Below, one piece after another: positions 1 through 11,130 of a stretch of 64,000 nt of DNA; the stretch's first letter is position 1; each line of letters begins with the position of its first letter. The DNA is from Bisporella sp. PMI_857 (Eukaryota > Ascomycota > Leotiomycetes > Helotiales > Helotiaceae). The notes under the pieces were generated by a model. That model ran no database searches. It was not told the DNA's origin and saw nothing but the letters and a program-made list of their open reading frames with translations. The translations under genes and the position numbers were made by a program. The DNA lies in NCBI GenBank assembly GCA_021307315.1, contig JAJSPD010000022.1:434001-498000 (forward strand), given 5' to 3'.

Positions 1-158
1 ACTATTAATCGTTAAACGAAAGAACAAGCTACAGATAGAAGAATAAAAAGAAAGCGGCGCCTTATATACAGGAGACTGGCCAGGGGCCAATGTAAGTGCT
101 TGTGGGGCCAAAAGCCGAGCCCAAGGGCTTTAAGCGAGATTGGGCCAGGACCGTGACA
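1..158 (+). mobile_element. LTR family A, 3' part of a solo LTR (cut by window edge)
   Basis: Matches the 3' two thirds of the complete LTR at 50254-50459: the stretch around TATATACAGGAGACTGGCC and the ending CCGTGACA are shared. The 5' end lies outside the window or is diverged. A second copy in the opposite orientation starts 130 bp downstream. Confidence 0.75.
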
Positions 159-288
159 CTTATATCGCCTGAAGCTTCCAGCAAACAATCAGCTTTATAA
201 CGTTTTTGTGCCGGAACTCCTGTGGAAAAACTTAGGTAACCCGCTGTTAAACCAGCACTAAAAATCTTTATTGCCTGTAATTTACAAC

Positions 289-523
289 TGTCACAGCCCT
301 GGCCCAATCTCGCTTAGAGCCCTTTAAGGCTTGGCCCCTGATGCCCAAAGCCTCGCTTACACTGGCCCTTGGCCAGTCTCCTGTATATAAAACGCTGCTT
401 TTTCTTTCTTCTTCTATCTGTAGCTTGTTCTTTTCACTATAACAATTAATAGTCGTTCACACTTTTGAGTCCCTCTTCCTGAGATCTACGGATCGAGATC
501 CCTGTTCGCCTTGAGTTGCTACA
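289..523 (-). mobile_element. LTR family A, inverted copy
   Basis: Begins TGTCACAGCCCTGGCCC and ends TTGAGTTGCTACA, the reverse complement of the 50254-50459 LTR, including the shared GATCGAGATCCCTGTTCGCC block. No matching 5-bp flanks are visible (ACAAC against ATTTA), so it may be recombined or rearranged. Confidence 0.8.
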
Positions 524-768
524 ATTTACAGGCGCGTAACTTATCCTGCAAATTGTTTTCTGGCGAAAGTTTGTTTATTACAGTCGCATTCGTAGACTAA
601 TTTCTTCCGTAAACAGCTGCAAACAGTTTTTGGTCAACTAATCCGAAATGCATAATAATGTTGTGCTGCCCAGACTTGTATTAATTAGTACAACTGTTCT
701 TAAGAGTTATATAAGCTTCTGGCGGTGGTGGCATTAAAGGCTCTGAAACAAAAAGTAAGAACGGTGTT

Positions 769-1028
769 TGTAACGACGCAAGGAATCACGGGCTAGAATA
801 GAGGCATATGGGAGTGCGTACAATAGGCTGATAGTGATTGCCTTATAGGTCTACCTACGAAGGATACAAAAACATGAGGAACAACTGTAGAGGGTAGGAG
901 CAGGCCTTTATATAGGCGACTCCGACTCTCCTCCGTATCGGCTCTGAAACCCCTCATACCCTGATCTTCAGCCTCCTGATCCCGTGCCATTACCTCCGTG
1001 TCGCACCTTGGGCATACCGGTTGTTACA
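769..1028 (+). mobile_element. Solo LTR, family H (260 bp) with 5-bp TSD
   Basis: Starts TGTAACGACGCAAGG and ends ACCGGTTGTTACA, and is bounded by GTGTT at 764-768 and again at 1029-1033, an exact 5-bp target-site duplication. TG...CA ends plus a 5-bp duplication indicate a solo LTR of a retrotransposon. No second copy was seen in the window. Confidence 0.85.
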
Positions 1029-1649
1029 GTGTTAGTAATATCAACACTTTTGTAGAAAGAGATTTCGACATTTATGATTGGCTATTTATTGTTGTAAAGT
1101 AAAAAATGAGATTGTGAAAGAGAATCAGTTAGTTTACAGATCCGTACATTTCTACAGGTGTTTAACAGCTCGCGTTGGGTTTGGTGGGGTACGCGTTATG
1201 CTTAGTCAGAAACTTATTCCTACCCTGGACCCTCAGCTACCTGGATCCTCAAATCCTAACAACCATTCTTTCCCTTTTCAAACAAGAGTGTGGTTGTACA
1301 AAGTTTGCCTCAGCTTCGGGTTTCACCGTGGTGGTTTTCGGCCCCACGCGGTCCAGATGGGTGTGAGACGTCCCATATCTACTATCCCCCTCAACTTGAC
1401 TACTCATCCACAAAGCTGGGGAGGCAGCCCAATAAGGGAGCCGCGCGGATAGAATTTCTTTTTGTTGGCTGTGTAGCCCTGGAATATCGAGTAAAAGCCG
1501 GCGAGAGACAGAACACCAATCAATATCCATGTAGCGTTTCACCAAGAATCTTATGCTTCGGTGAGGCTGAGGCTCTGCTCACACCTTCCACCTTCTTATC
1601 TCCCGTCTTCCCTTCATCTATTTTCCAGCGACACGCAGGAAACACCATT
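1029..1649. other. Intergenic region upstream of the patatin gene, with a retroelement end
   Basis: No gene recognised. Around 1185-1261 a segment ends CTCAAATCCTAACA; it also occurs near 24650-24769 and resembles the inverted start of LTR family F. The last ~90 bases before the ATG are pyrimidine-rich, as is common in fungal core promoters. Confidence 0.4.
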
Positions 1650-4600
1650 ATGTCTACAGATGAAATTCGCTCCAATCTCGAAGAGATGAGTCTTCCACCA
1701 ACAGGCACGCCAAAAGCAAATATGTCTAACGATGCGAATCCCTTAGTTTCGACAAATGGGCTGGAACAAGATGGACTAGTGGCACTGGGCGACGAGAATT
1801 CTCCTGCTACGTTGCAAACCGACCATGCCTCTGGAATACAGCTATGCGATGGTGGCTGTCAGGGGACTACACGAGTGTATCTTTGCGTCCAATGTGATGG
1901 TGCATTCTGCAACGATTGCTGGGGGAGGCAATTCCCACACAAACCCGGAAAAATAGGCGCTGATGGTCTTCCGCATGAAAAAACGGATCTCGAGGTTGTG
2001 GAGAGATTGCGCGACACATTAGACAGCCACGACAGATCGCCCGAGGAGCAGGAGAAATTGCATAAGAATGATGAAGACACTACCTGGTTTGGCATCGCTC
2101 GAGATGAAGCAAATATGCCAATCTTTCAAGACTATGGGAGGTATGCTGCTATACTTGCAGAGTCTCTAGCTGTCAAGAGAAGAAGTCGCTATCCGCAACT
2201 GGTATCCTTCATTGGACAGACAGGTATGTTCCTTCCCACCACACGACTTGCTCTCATATTGAGCGCGCTAAAAAGGAAATAGGAGCTGGTAAAAGCACAT
2301 TAATAAAAATACTCGTCGACAAAGAGAAAAGGACAAGAACACGAGCCGATGGCTTGGCGTTTTCATCTCCAGTAACCAGCCTTGCAAACAATAATCTACC
2401 TACTTCTGGGGACGTACATCTGTACTCGGACCCAGCAACTTATGGCGAGCAATGCCCAATCATGTACGCCGACTGCGAGGGATTAGAAGGTGGAGAAGCA
2501 GTGCCACAGGGTGCAATGTTCAAATACAAAGATGGAGTCCCAACGCCTGCATCATTACTCCAGAATCCTTCCCACAATTCGCAGTTTCGCAAGAAGATAC
2601 GCAAAAAGGCGGGAAATCTTACGAGGGACCTTGCATGGGCCGTGGACCCAGAAACGCAGCGAAGGGAATTTGCGGTGACTCAGCTTTACCCCCGGTTGCT
2701 GTACACCTTTTCTGACACTGTTGTTTATGTCTTAAAGAACTCAAAGTAAGTTTTCCAAGTCTTTCGACGTGCGCCTGCTTACACATGATATGTCATTTGA
2801 GTCTGCTGTCCTCGAAAAATTGTTGAAATGGGCTTCTTCATCAATTGAAAAGTCTGTAAATCAACCCACTCTGCCCCATCTCATTATCGTGCTCAATGCA
2901 TCAGAGGTAGTGTCTGGCGAGTCACAATGGGATGTTGCACAGGCAACAAAGGTTCTCATGGCCGATGTTGCTCATGCAATTGACCGAGACCCACGTATCC
3001 GTGCATATGCCCATGAATGGCAGGAACGTGGGGCACGGATTCAAACTACGTGCGACCTCCTGAAGTGTTTCTACTCCTCGGTGACGGTTATCCGGATTCC
3101 AACTAAAGGTCGATATATGCTGCTTGAGGATCAAGTCACGAAGCTCCGCAACGAGATCATTAGATGCTGCAATGCCTCATTGGAGTCGAAGAAGCAGGCT
3201 CGAATGTTGGCAAATGGTGAGAAACTGCAAATGTATTTTCAATCTGCTTTTGATCACTTCTCCCGGGATCTTGACACCCCATTCGACTTCATTAAGGAAG
3301 CTATCAAAATTAATCCTCTTCCTCGCGACTTTTGCGGGAATATTATCAAGCTTGCTATTGCGATCGGAAAATATAGCAACTTCCGGGAACGAGCAGATGT
3401 CCCTAGAATATTCCAGGAGCTAAGTCACATGGTGGCTTCGTGTATAGTGTTAGACTCAATACGCCAAGGACTTCCAGGTATGTCAAAGTATCTTCCGGGT
3501 AGAAGGAGGATGACTCAACTTCATAGGGACTCCAATTACACTTTTCGAGAACTACTATCGAGGGCCATGTGTGGAGGCCTTGCACAGTTTTTCTAAGAAG
3601 TACTGGCCATGTGGTTTTGAGAATAAACATGGCCGGTGCTCACTTGCAAAAGCCGGCCATGGTCCTAAAGGTCACCAGAAGAAGGACGGTAAAATCTTAG
3701 CATCTGGAGACTACATCTCGGACTTTGACCCTGAGAAGACTTTGCGAGAGTGGAACGAAAATCTCGGTCGGAATATTGCTGAGCTTCAACGGAAGCTTGA
3801 AAGTAAAAGACTGCAGCATGCGAGCGAAAAATCTTATGATGATGACGACGAACAAGCTTTTGCCTCCGAAATCCACAGCATACAGACGAAAGTCTTCTTC
3901 GACAAAATCGGAAACGTTTCGAATTTCGTAAGTCATGTCGCCTGCTTCTCCTGCTTGAGGGAGCTGCCCGAGCATCCTCTCCCGTGCGGCCATGTGTTGT
4001 GTACTCCATGTGTGGAAGCATATGGCAGACGCTCGGGCAAGTCAACCATCTTAATCGACAGTTGTCCACTGCATAGCAGCGCGACACGCTGGGTTACGCC
4101 ATGGGAGATTAACATAAAACCTCGTTATGCGGGTGTGAGAATTCTGAGTCTCGATGGGTAAATAAGCATTCCCACGATAGCTTTCGGTTAAAGGATCACT
4201 GACTGCTTCTAGGGGTGGAGTAAGAGGCATTGTCGAGCTAGAAGTGCTCAGAGCAATAGAACAGGAGCTAGGTGGCAACCTCCCGATCCAGGCATTCTTT
4301 GACCTCATGGTTGGTACAAGGTATGACATCCAACTCTTGAGTGAGAAGCTACTAAATCATGCAGTACTGGCGGCATCATTGCACTGGGGCTTGGTGTTCG
4401 AAATTGGACCGTCGATGAGTGCATTCAAAAGTTCGTCGATTTATGCAAGAAGGCATTCGAGCCCCAGAAGGGGCTCAATGTGTGGGGCCTAAGTTACTTG
4501 ACAACATTGATACATAAAGGCAAATTTCGAACCCAGCCCTTTGAACAAGCACTCCAAGATGAGTTTGGGAAAGATATGACTCTATTTGGTGGGCAAAACA

Positions 4601-6073
4601 ACAAGGATCAGTTCAAGATCAAAGTAGCCGTCACTTCCACGACAAATGTCGAGTCGGAACCGATAGTTTTGACAAATTACAACAGGCCAGAACCAAAAAA
4701 GGGTGCGTATATAGGCCTTTCATGTACAATTTCCAGGTTGCTAAGTAATGGTAGCTCAATATAGATTTGAGAGATCGGATCATCCGAGAAGGGAGCTCAA
4801 AATTTGGGAAGCGTAAGAAATGACGAGGCCATGACATCCATTCAAGCCTAACCGAGTTACAGTGCTAGAGCCACATCAGCAGCACCTCCGTATTTCAAGC
4901 AATTCACCAATCCTCACACCAATGAGGGCTACCTAGATGGTGCATTCTATCACAATAATCCAATATGGGTTGCATTTCGCGAGCATCAACTCATATGGTC
5001 CGACGTTGGCTCTCTCCATCCCGACATACTGTTATCCGTCGGAACTGGACGCAAAGACCCTGCGACATCAACATTCTCAACCAGACCAGCAGATTTACCA
5101 CGGCCCCGAGATCCAAAAACCTTCACAGAGCAAATCTGGAGTACCGTGGATTCTTCGGTGAGACACATGCTCAACTGCGACAGAAGATGGGAACAGTTTC
5201 GGGCCGCCATGATTAGGCCAGGATCCGAAGGGACACCACGGCAATATATTCGCATAAACCCGTTCTTGAGTTTTCCAGTTCCACAACTCGATGATGTCGA
5301 ATCCCTTTCAAAATTGCGAAAAGAAGTGCAGGATCTGCTGCGCCAGGAGAGACAGTGGTTGAATGACCTGGCGAACAGACTGGTAGCAAGCACATTCTTT
5401 TTTGAAAAAGATCATGTGTCGATTAGGGAGGAGGAAAATCAGTTCATCTGCCAAGGTATGTACGAGACGAAGATGTGGAGGGTATTCTCATCTAATTGTA
5501 ATTTAAGGCCGTATCTGCTGCCGTTTCAGCAATAGCAGTCAACAGATGAGGGAACTGGGAAAGTATCTAAAGGAATACATGACCCCGGAATTTACGCCTT
5601 ATTTTTTGGTATGTGAGCCAAAGAAATATGCCTTTGAGACCTCTAAGATGCTCCCAATCTCACGACAACACGTCTTCGTTATGTCACAGTACGGCTCTTT
5701 CGAAACAATCAATGTAGAAATCAAAGTTTCTGGACTGGATTCGGAATCGATGATTTCGCTGTGTCCAAGAATGGGGGACTATAAACGCACTTATTCCACT
5801 GAGGAATACTATGACCCAAATAATTTCGACGACATTCCCATCAGTGGGTTTCCCAGAAAGTTGATGACGGAGGACAGTTTAGCCAGTAAGTTTCCCCTTC
5901 TCTGGTGTAATTATTTCCGTATGTGCTTTCTAATCACTATAGTAGAGAAGAACTTCAGGGGACTTGTATCTCGTATTGAAGACCCATACATCGATTACAC
6001 TATGAGTGAAAGCGTGGAGCAGCTCCGCTATACAGAAAGGTTGTCAACGAGTTCTCCTTTCCGCAGGCAATGA
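1650..6073 (+). CDS. Zinc finger / P-loop NTPase / RING / patatin-like phospholipase (10 exons)
   Basis: Exons: 1650-2223, 2283-2745, 2792-3477, 3527-4157, 4213-4320, 4365-4706, 4765-4812, 4863-5455, 5508-5885, 5943-6073. They sum to 3954 nt, giving 1317 aa. Domains in order: a Cys/His-rich B-box-like finger (about 65-110); Walker A GQTGAGKS (189-196) of a GTPase-like domain; a RING-type CxxC...CGHVLCxxC (about 714-760); a patatin domain from about 780 with oxyanion loop DGGGVRG, nucleophile elbow GTSTGG and catalytic DGA (DGAFYHNNP). Patatins hydrolyse phospholipid acyl chains and serve as effector domains in fungal NLR-type proteins; ATP or GTP gating with a RING is inference. Tandem acceptors (TAGTAG, 5940-5945) make exon 10 ambiguous by one codon. 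Oddity: intron 2 (2746-2791) starts GTAAGT but the only frame-preserving acceptor reads AT, not AG, so the gene may be newly inactivated. Intracellular; no signal peptide. Confidence 0.75.
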
Positions 6074-6105
6074 GGAGGGTCTCCTAAGTCGGACTGGAGA
6101 ATATA

Positions 6106-6978
6106 GGGGGCATTGAGAAGCCGTTGAAGATTATTTGTCTTCGAACGCGAACGACACGTTCCTTTGGGTTGCTTTAGTCGGCGAGAACCTAAAGAAAGTA
6201 GAGAACTCCGAAAGGAAGACGCTCAAGTCGCTAAAAGCTTTCCCGCCCAGACTCAGTTCTCTTTATAAGCGAACAAAGGATCAATTATGCGAGATATATG
6301 ATTTTGATGACGTCTATCTCTGTAAGCAAGTCCTTGCCGTGGCGACGACTGCCTATCGACCCGTCACGACACATGAACTTCATTGTCTTATCCAATTCAG
6401 AGACTCTAGTTTTATTATTGGATGAGATTGACAGAGTTGCTACGAAATTAGCACAGATGACGTGTCCCGACAAAGAACCACGGCTTCTCCCAGGTCAGCA
6501 CTGGACAAACCTTGGACAACCTGATACCTGGCAGACAAGTTTCCTATCTGCAACAGCTCAGAATGGCCTATTGTTGTATGTCAAAACAAAAGTTGCATTA
6601 GATTCCGGTCTAGTGCGATGCAAGTCAGGTATTCCTTTGCTTGCTTTTGCTCTCCTCTTCACATGGCGTTCCGTGGGTAGCTTGGAGTGTTTGCGTATTA
6701 TTGAGTTCCTACTAGAGCAGGGTGCTGACCCTAAGGAGATTTGTGAGGGGTATACATTGTGGCAATATTTGTGTTACCATATTCACTATAAGCCGATCTT
6801 TGATTTAGACGTGGATCATAGACCGGTTACCAAAAGGATCTTTAGAAAAATGCTAGACTGTGGCGTTGATCTAAACGTCTGCTGTCCTAGGAAGTTATCT
6901 CTCTGGGAAGCGACCTCCAGCTCTTGGAATCGCCACCCGAAGAAGAAGAATATTTTCAAAGCTTTGTTGCGAAGATAA
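6106..6978 (+). pseudogene. Decayed NACHT-ankyrin (NLR-like) fragment
   Basis: Reading from about 6120 gives the region after the nucleotide-binding fold of fungal NACHT proteins (YLSSNANDTFLWVAL, then a winged-helix-like stretch with SLYKR and YRPVTTHEL), closed by TGA at 6423-6425. A second frame (to 6978) carries an ankyrin-type tail: LLYVKTK, then LRIIEFLLEQGADP. The P-loop end and the segment between the two parts are missing, so this is a broken relic. It lies directly behind the patatin gene on the same strand; whether it was ever part of that gene cannot be told. Compositional decay looks old. Confidence 0.65.
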
Positions 6979-7303
6979 ATGTATAGAATTAAATTCGGTT
7001 ATTATATCTAACCTGTGCTTTTCATTCCTGGAGATCGTGCTGCACTTGGTGAAGGATTCATGTCTCACAACGCGAGGCGTCCTCGACATTCATTGGGCGC
7101 CACAGCGGGCAAGTACCGCTTCAGTCCTCAGCTTTCAGTGAGTGTTCGGAATTGTTCAGCTACTCAGGGCAGTGCTTCATTCATCGCCTAAGTACTTGAC
7201 ATACGAATTGCGCCAGTTCTAGTTATTACTTTTCACTCCACAATTTCCATCTCTTCCTCGACGAAAAATATCCTAACCCAATCTTGTCTTAACCGTATCA
7301 ACG
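6979..7303. other. Intergenic, nothing recognised
   Basis: No coding potential or repeat recognised. The last ~100 bases are pyrimidine-rich and probably hold the promoter of the membrane-protein gene. Confidence 0.4.
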
Positions 7304-8056
7304 ATGGATCCTTCACATCAGGGCTCCGTGCTAATACAAACCCTATTTTTTCTTCGCTTCATCCAGCAGGGTTCTCTTGTGCTCACTGGATTTGTCGCAA
7401 TCTATTTCGTTTGGTGGCATAATAGGTTGGAGGACAAAGTTCCACGGGAGCTGGTGCTACTGATAACTACTGTCGGTTCTTCTCCTTTACATGGTCCCTC
7501 GCGCGCATGATATAGGGAATTTCTCAAAGAGATCACATTTCATTTTCCGCTCATGAGCTAATTCAACACAGTGTTCCCTTACCTTCATTGAAAACTACAC
7601 GTCTACCGCTCTCTCCATCTACCGTCGCGAAGTCAAGCCCAACCATATTCTTCTTTTCAAAACTTCCATACCTTGTAGCTTTGGCATGTTGATAGCTTAC
7701 TACTCACTCCGCCAGATACCTTTCATCCGAACCTGGTGCGAAGGTGACAACTGGTTCGCCCCAGTATCGAGGGGTCGCAATTCAAACATCGAACAGCATC
7801 ATTGTGCCCTTACTTGCACAATTATCGCCGCAGGAGCTGTTGCATTGTAAGTAGAGTAATTGAAGTAGCTCGTAGGTCGTTGCTGATAACTTTCAGGTTG
7901 TTCACTTTCTTGATTTCGATATTTACTTGCATCGCATGGTGTTTAAGTGAAAGGAAGGAAGGTTATACTGTGCTGGAAGCGGTCATTGATGACGAGTACA
8001 CTGATGAGTTGATCAGGGGAGGTGATCTAATCGATGTCAATAGTGAGAAGATCTGA
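7304..8056 (+). CDS. Small multi-pass membrane protein of unknown function (3 exons)
   Basis: Proposed exons 7304-7475, 7558-7846 and 7897-8056 sum to 621 nt, giving 206 aa ending DLIDVNSEKI. The last intron (GTAAGT...TTTCAG) is convincing. The first uses a weak donor, GTTCTT, and was chosen because it restores one frame across a stretch that otherwise holds stops. Hydrophobic segments: near the N-terminus (LVLTGFVAIYFVWW), the middle (GMLIAYYSL), and one long segment spanning the last junction (AAGAVALLFTFLISIFTCIAW region). The acidic C-terminal tail probably faces the cytosol. Family not recognised. If the first intron is wrong, the gene is decayed. Confidence 0.5.
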
Positions 8057-8371
8057 GGGCTCTGGATTGAAAATAGTGATAGATAGTATAGTTTGGACTG
8101 TTGTAAAAGGCAAATTTAGTTCATGATTCAGCGGATTCATTTAGTATCATTATATAAGGTAGAAATATTGGCAGAGTACAGTTTATCTCGTCGTACTTCT
8201 GCGATGGTTTCCTATTTAGTATTTCATTTTGACTTTCTTCTCATTCCACTCTGCTCTCCATCATCTATTCCTTTACGTACTTTTCCTTGGCTACTCATTT
8301 TTGGGAAATGAAGCAACATCCCGCTGGTAACCTTTCCCAAACTTAGAATGGAGTGTAAGCAGAATCAATTT

Positions 8372-9119
8372 CTACCCAGCATGACCAGCAGCAATATACA
8401 GTCTCTCCCTTGTCATCCCCAAACTCAATACCGCGGCAAATGCACCAGTGGTGATAACAAGGATATAGGATTTGCCCATGGCAGTGACAATTGCTTTCAA
8501 CACCTCCATTTTCGCAACATCGCTCAATCTAGCAACAAAAGCACTTCCAGCACCAGCAATAGCCTGCTGGACCTCGGCCAATAGTGTACCAGGCAGAAGT
8601 TCCGCGATTGAGGTTGTGATTCATGAAGGAAGACTGCGTTTGCAATAGCCAAAACGATACTGATGCCGGAGACCTGTATGCAAGTGATAAAGCCGACAGC
8701 TGAGGCGATAAGTTGTTGGTCCACCATAGCTTGCGCTACGGAGAAAGAAGCTTGTGCAAAAAGACCGTCGCCGAACTGATGATGGTATTGTAGCTATACA
8801 ATCTTGCTACCGATGTTTCGGTGTTGACGGTATACATGAGCGTGCCGCCGGTAAGGTGGAGGAGACCGCCGAGCGTGTACCAGGGCATGTAATGGCCGTA
8901 GGTAGAGAGAAGAGCGCCGTTTCCGATGACGGCGAAGACCACGAGCACGATGAAGGGGAGGATACGGACGCCGGATTTGAGGGTGGTGCCGTTGCGGGTG
9001 AACTGGAAAAAGATCGGGATTATGTAGATGGGGACGAAGATTGCGGTTCCGCCTGCAGCCGCCATGGCGAAGAGGATGAGCATAGTCCTCGACTTGAAAA
9101 CCCCCACAGTCCAGAATCC
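8372..9119 (-). pseudogene. MFS drug/H+ antiporter (14-TM type), 3' half, two frameshifts
   Basis: The reverse strand encodes the second half of a fungal DHA2-type major facilitator: FKSRTM at the start of a membrane segment, FVPIYIIPIFFQ, VNTETSV, then MVDQQLIASAVGFI and LLPGTLLAEVQQAIAGAG, ending after the last helix with an ERLY-type tail. Two single-base shifts break the frame, one near the T-run at about 8753 and one near 8605. The N-terminal half is missing: at about 9119 the sequence switches to a hAT transposase relic, which suggests truncation by insertion or rearrangement. Confidence 0.75.
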
Positions 9120-9760
9120 AACATATAACGAGCGATACCGCGACCTCCTCTTACAATGGATCATCAAAAATAACCTCTCTCTCTCAATCGTTGATCAACC
9201 AGAGACTAAAGAACTCTTCTCCTTCCTCTCCCACGACTAAGCAGATCTCCCGCAGGACTTTAATGAAGGGCTTAAAAGCGCTATATGAGGGAGGGGAGCA
9301 CGTTATAAAGAAGAAGCTTCAAAAGCACATACAATTAGGGGGACAAATTGCTTTTACTACAGATGCCTGGGGCAGGAAATAATAAGTGGGATCGTGTCGC
9401 GGTTACTGCTCACTTCTAAAAAAGAAGGCTATAAGGAAGTTCTACTCCCAGATATCTTAGAGCTCGGCAGCCCCACCCACGATGGCCAATATCTAGCAGA
9501 GAAGCTCGCCGAAGCCACCGATCGATTAAGTATCACTTGCGCTATTATCTCTTTGCTCAAGACAATGCGGCACCGAATAATACAATGCTTGGTGAGTACG
9601 AGGCTGTGGTCGCAGAGCGGTGGGGGGGCTATGGATACGGAGGACCAGGCACGCTTTTGTTGCAGGTTTAATTGGAAGGATGGAGATGTACGGTGTTGCG
9701 CGCATATATATAACATTGCTGTTCAGGCAGGAAAGTCGCAAATACGTCTGAAATCCTGCT
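9120..9760 (+). pseudogene. hAT transposase relic
   Basis: Pieces in three frames align with fungal hAT transposases: YRDLLLQWIIKNNLSLSIV, then LQKHIQLGGQIAFTTDAW (first catalytic Asp region), WDRVAVTAHF, DNAAPNNTML, and GDVRCCAHIYNIAVQA (the conserved RC.AHI.N motif). Stops and frameshifts separate them; the C-terminal dimerisation domain was not found. No terminal repeats were identified. The insertion abuts a truncated MFS gene. Confidence 0.75.
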
Positions 9761-9799
9761 TCCTTTAGAAATTCCTCTCATTGCATTTTTTGGGTCACA

Positions 9800-10110
9800 C
9801 CGATTAATTATAACAGGCACGGCTGGCTTCCCCAGTTGCCTCTGATTTCGTACATTTATGAGAACACTAGTTCGGGATCTAAGCTTCGAGTGTTCGTGGC
9901 GATGGCGCTTCGATTTGTGATCCTTGCGAACAAGAAGTTGGACGATTGGAAATCAGTCGACATAGGATCATTGCTTGCAGGAAACGAAGAGCTAGTTACG
10001 GATGTGGTCCAGATTTTGCGAGGAATCAATGGGATTCCGGTTCTCGTTCCACACAGCTTGGACTTTTGCTTTTTTTTCACGCTCATAGTAAGGAGGTCTG
10101 CTTGGTAGAA
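9800..10110 (+). other. Short coding relic, possibly tail of a BTB-like protein
   Basis: An open stretch contains LISYIYENTSSGSKLR followed by an amphipathic tail. Fungal BTB-type hypothetical proteins often carry a comparable C-terminal motif (YxYENT...SKLR). The match is from memory and short. No start codon or domain core is present. Confidence 0.25.
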
Positions 10111-10734
10111 AGGAATGGGTGGGAATACTATTGAGCATACTGCGTAATCAAGCGTACTGCCGAACTGTTAGATCGCGAGAAGCAAAACATCACTTTAGAT
10201 TGAGTAGTACTCAACTTAGCGAGTATAAACTCACAGTTCCTCCTTCTCTTACTATTTGGGCTAAACTGGTTTATGTGAACATTTCTGGATTTAACTCCCA
10301 TCCATTGCATCCGCCTAGTTTACCGTCAATGCAGACGATAGCTCTTGATATTCCTAGTAGGGTTAAGAGTGTACGCGCCTTCATTGACTCCCCAGTTGCG
10401 GTCATTGCAATCCGCTCCCTCCTAAATAGTCAAGGAAGTATGGTCAGGATAGAAAGATGTGGCCAGATCCCAATAAATGTTTTTGGTGTTATATTTACCC
10501 CACCAGTCCTTACTGAGTTTTCTGCATGATACATCCGCCGTTCCATGGGGCTTCCTGGTTTGATTTAGCTTCAACAAAAGGAGAGGAGACGATAAGAAAG
10601 CATTTAGGAAGCTCATACCACAAGTATCCACTGCAGTTCTGGAAATCGACTGTCCATGCAGAAACGCTGGACAGCAATACAGCGGTGATAGGGAGGTAAA
10701 TAGTGAATTTTGGGGATTTCTGTAAGCTTTATAC
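10111..10734. other. Degenerate intergenic sequence
   Basis: No gene recognised. Reading frames are short and lack recognisable motifs; it probably holds diverged retroelement sequence leading into the copia relic. Confidence 0.3.
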
Positions 10735-11130
10735 TTGGCTACCACCTATTGTCTTACAATTTTCGGGTGGAAAGCCTACCCATTCCTCAATTATGTAGGA
10801 TCGATGCTAATTTCGGATGTACTATTTACACGCATTCCAACACAAAATACTGCTTATGCAAATGCAGCTATGGAACCCCAGGACAGACTGCCAATCACCC
10901 TTTACGAAGACAATCAGGAGACTATACAGTTCACTGAAAATCCTCAGTTCCACAAGAAGAGCAGGCTATTGATAATTGGTATCACTACGTGCGCCAACTC
11001 TTAGAAGACAACATCATTTAGATTGAGCGCGTTGGTTCAGGCTAGCAGGCGGCTGACATGCTCACCAAACCTTTCAAAGCGCATGAGCGAGCTCCTGCAC
11101 TGATAGCACTTGGGATTGGTACGGTGTAGG
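10735..11130 (+). pseudogene. Ty1/copia RNase H relic
   Basis: The frame reading ITLYEDNQETIQFTENPQFH is the copia RNase H block (usual form CDNQ.AI.L..NP.FH). After one frameshift and a stop comes QADMLTKPF, the usual end of copia Pol. Upstream reverse transcriptase and integrase were not found. Confidence 0.75.
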
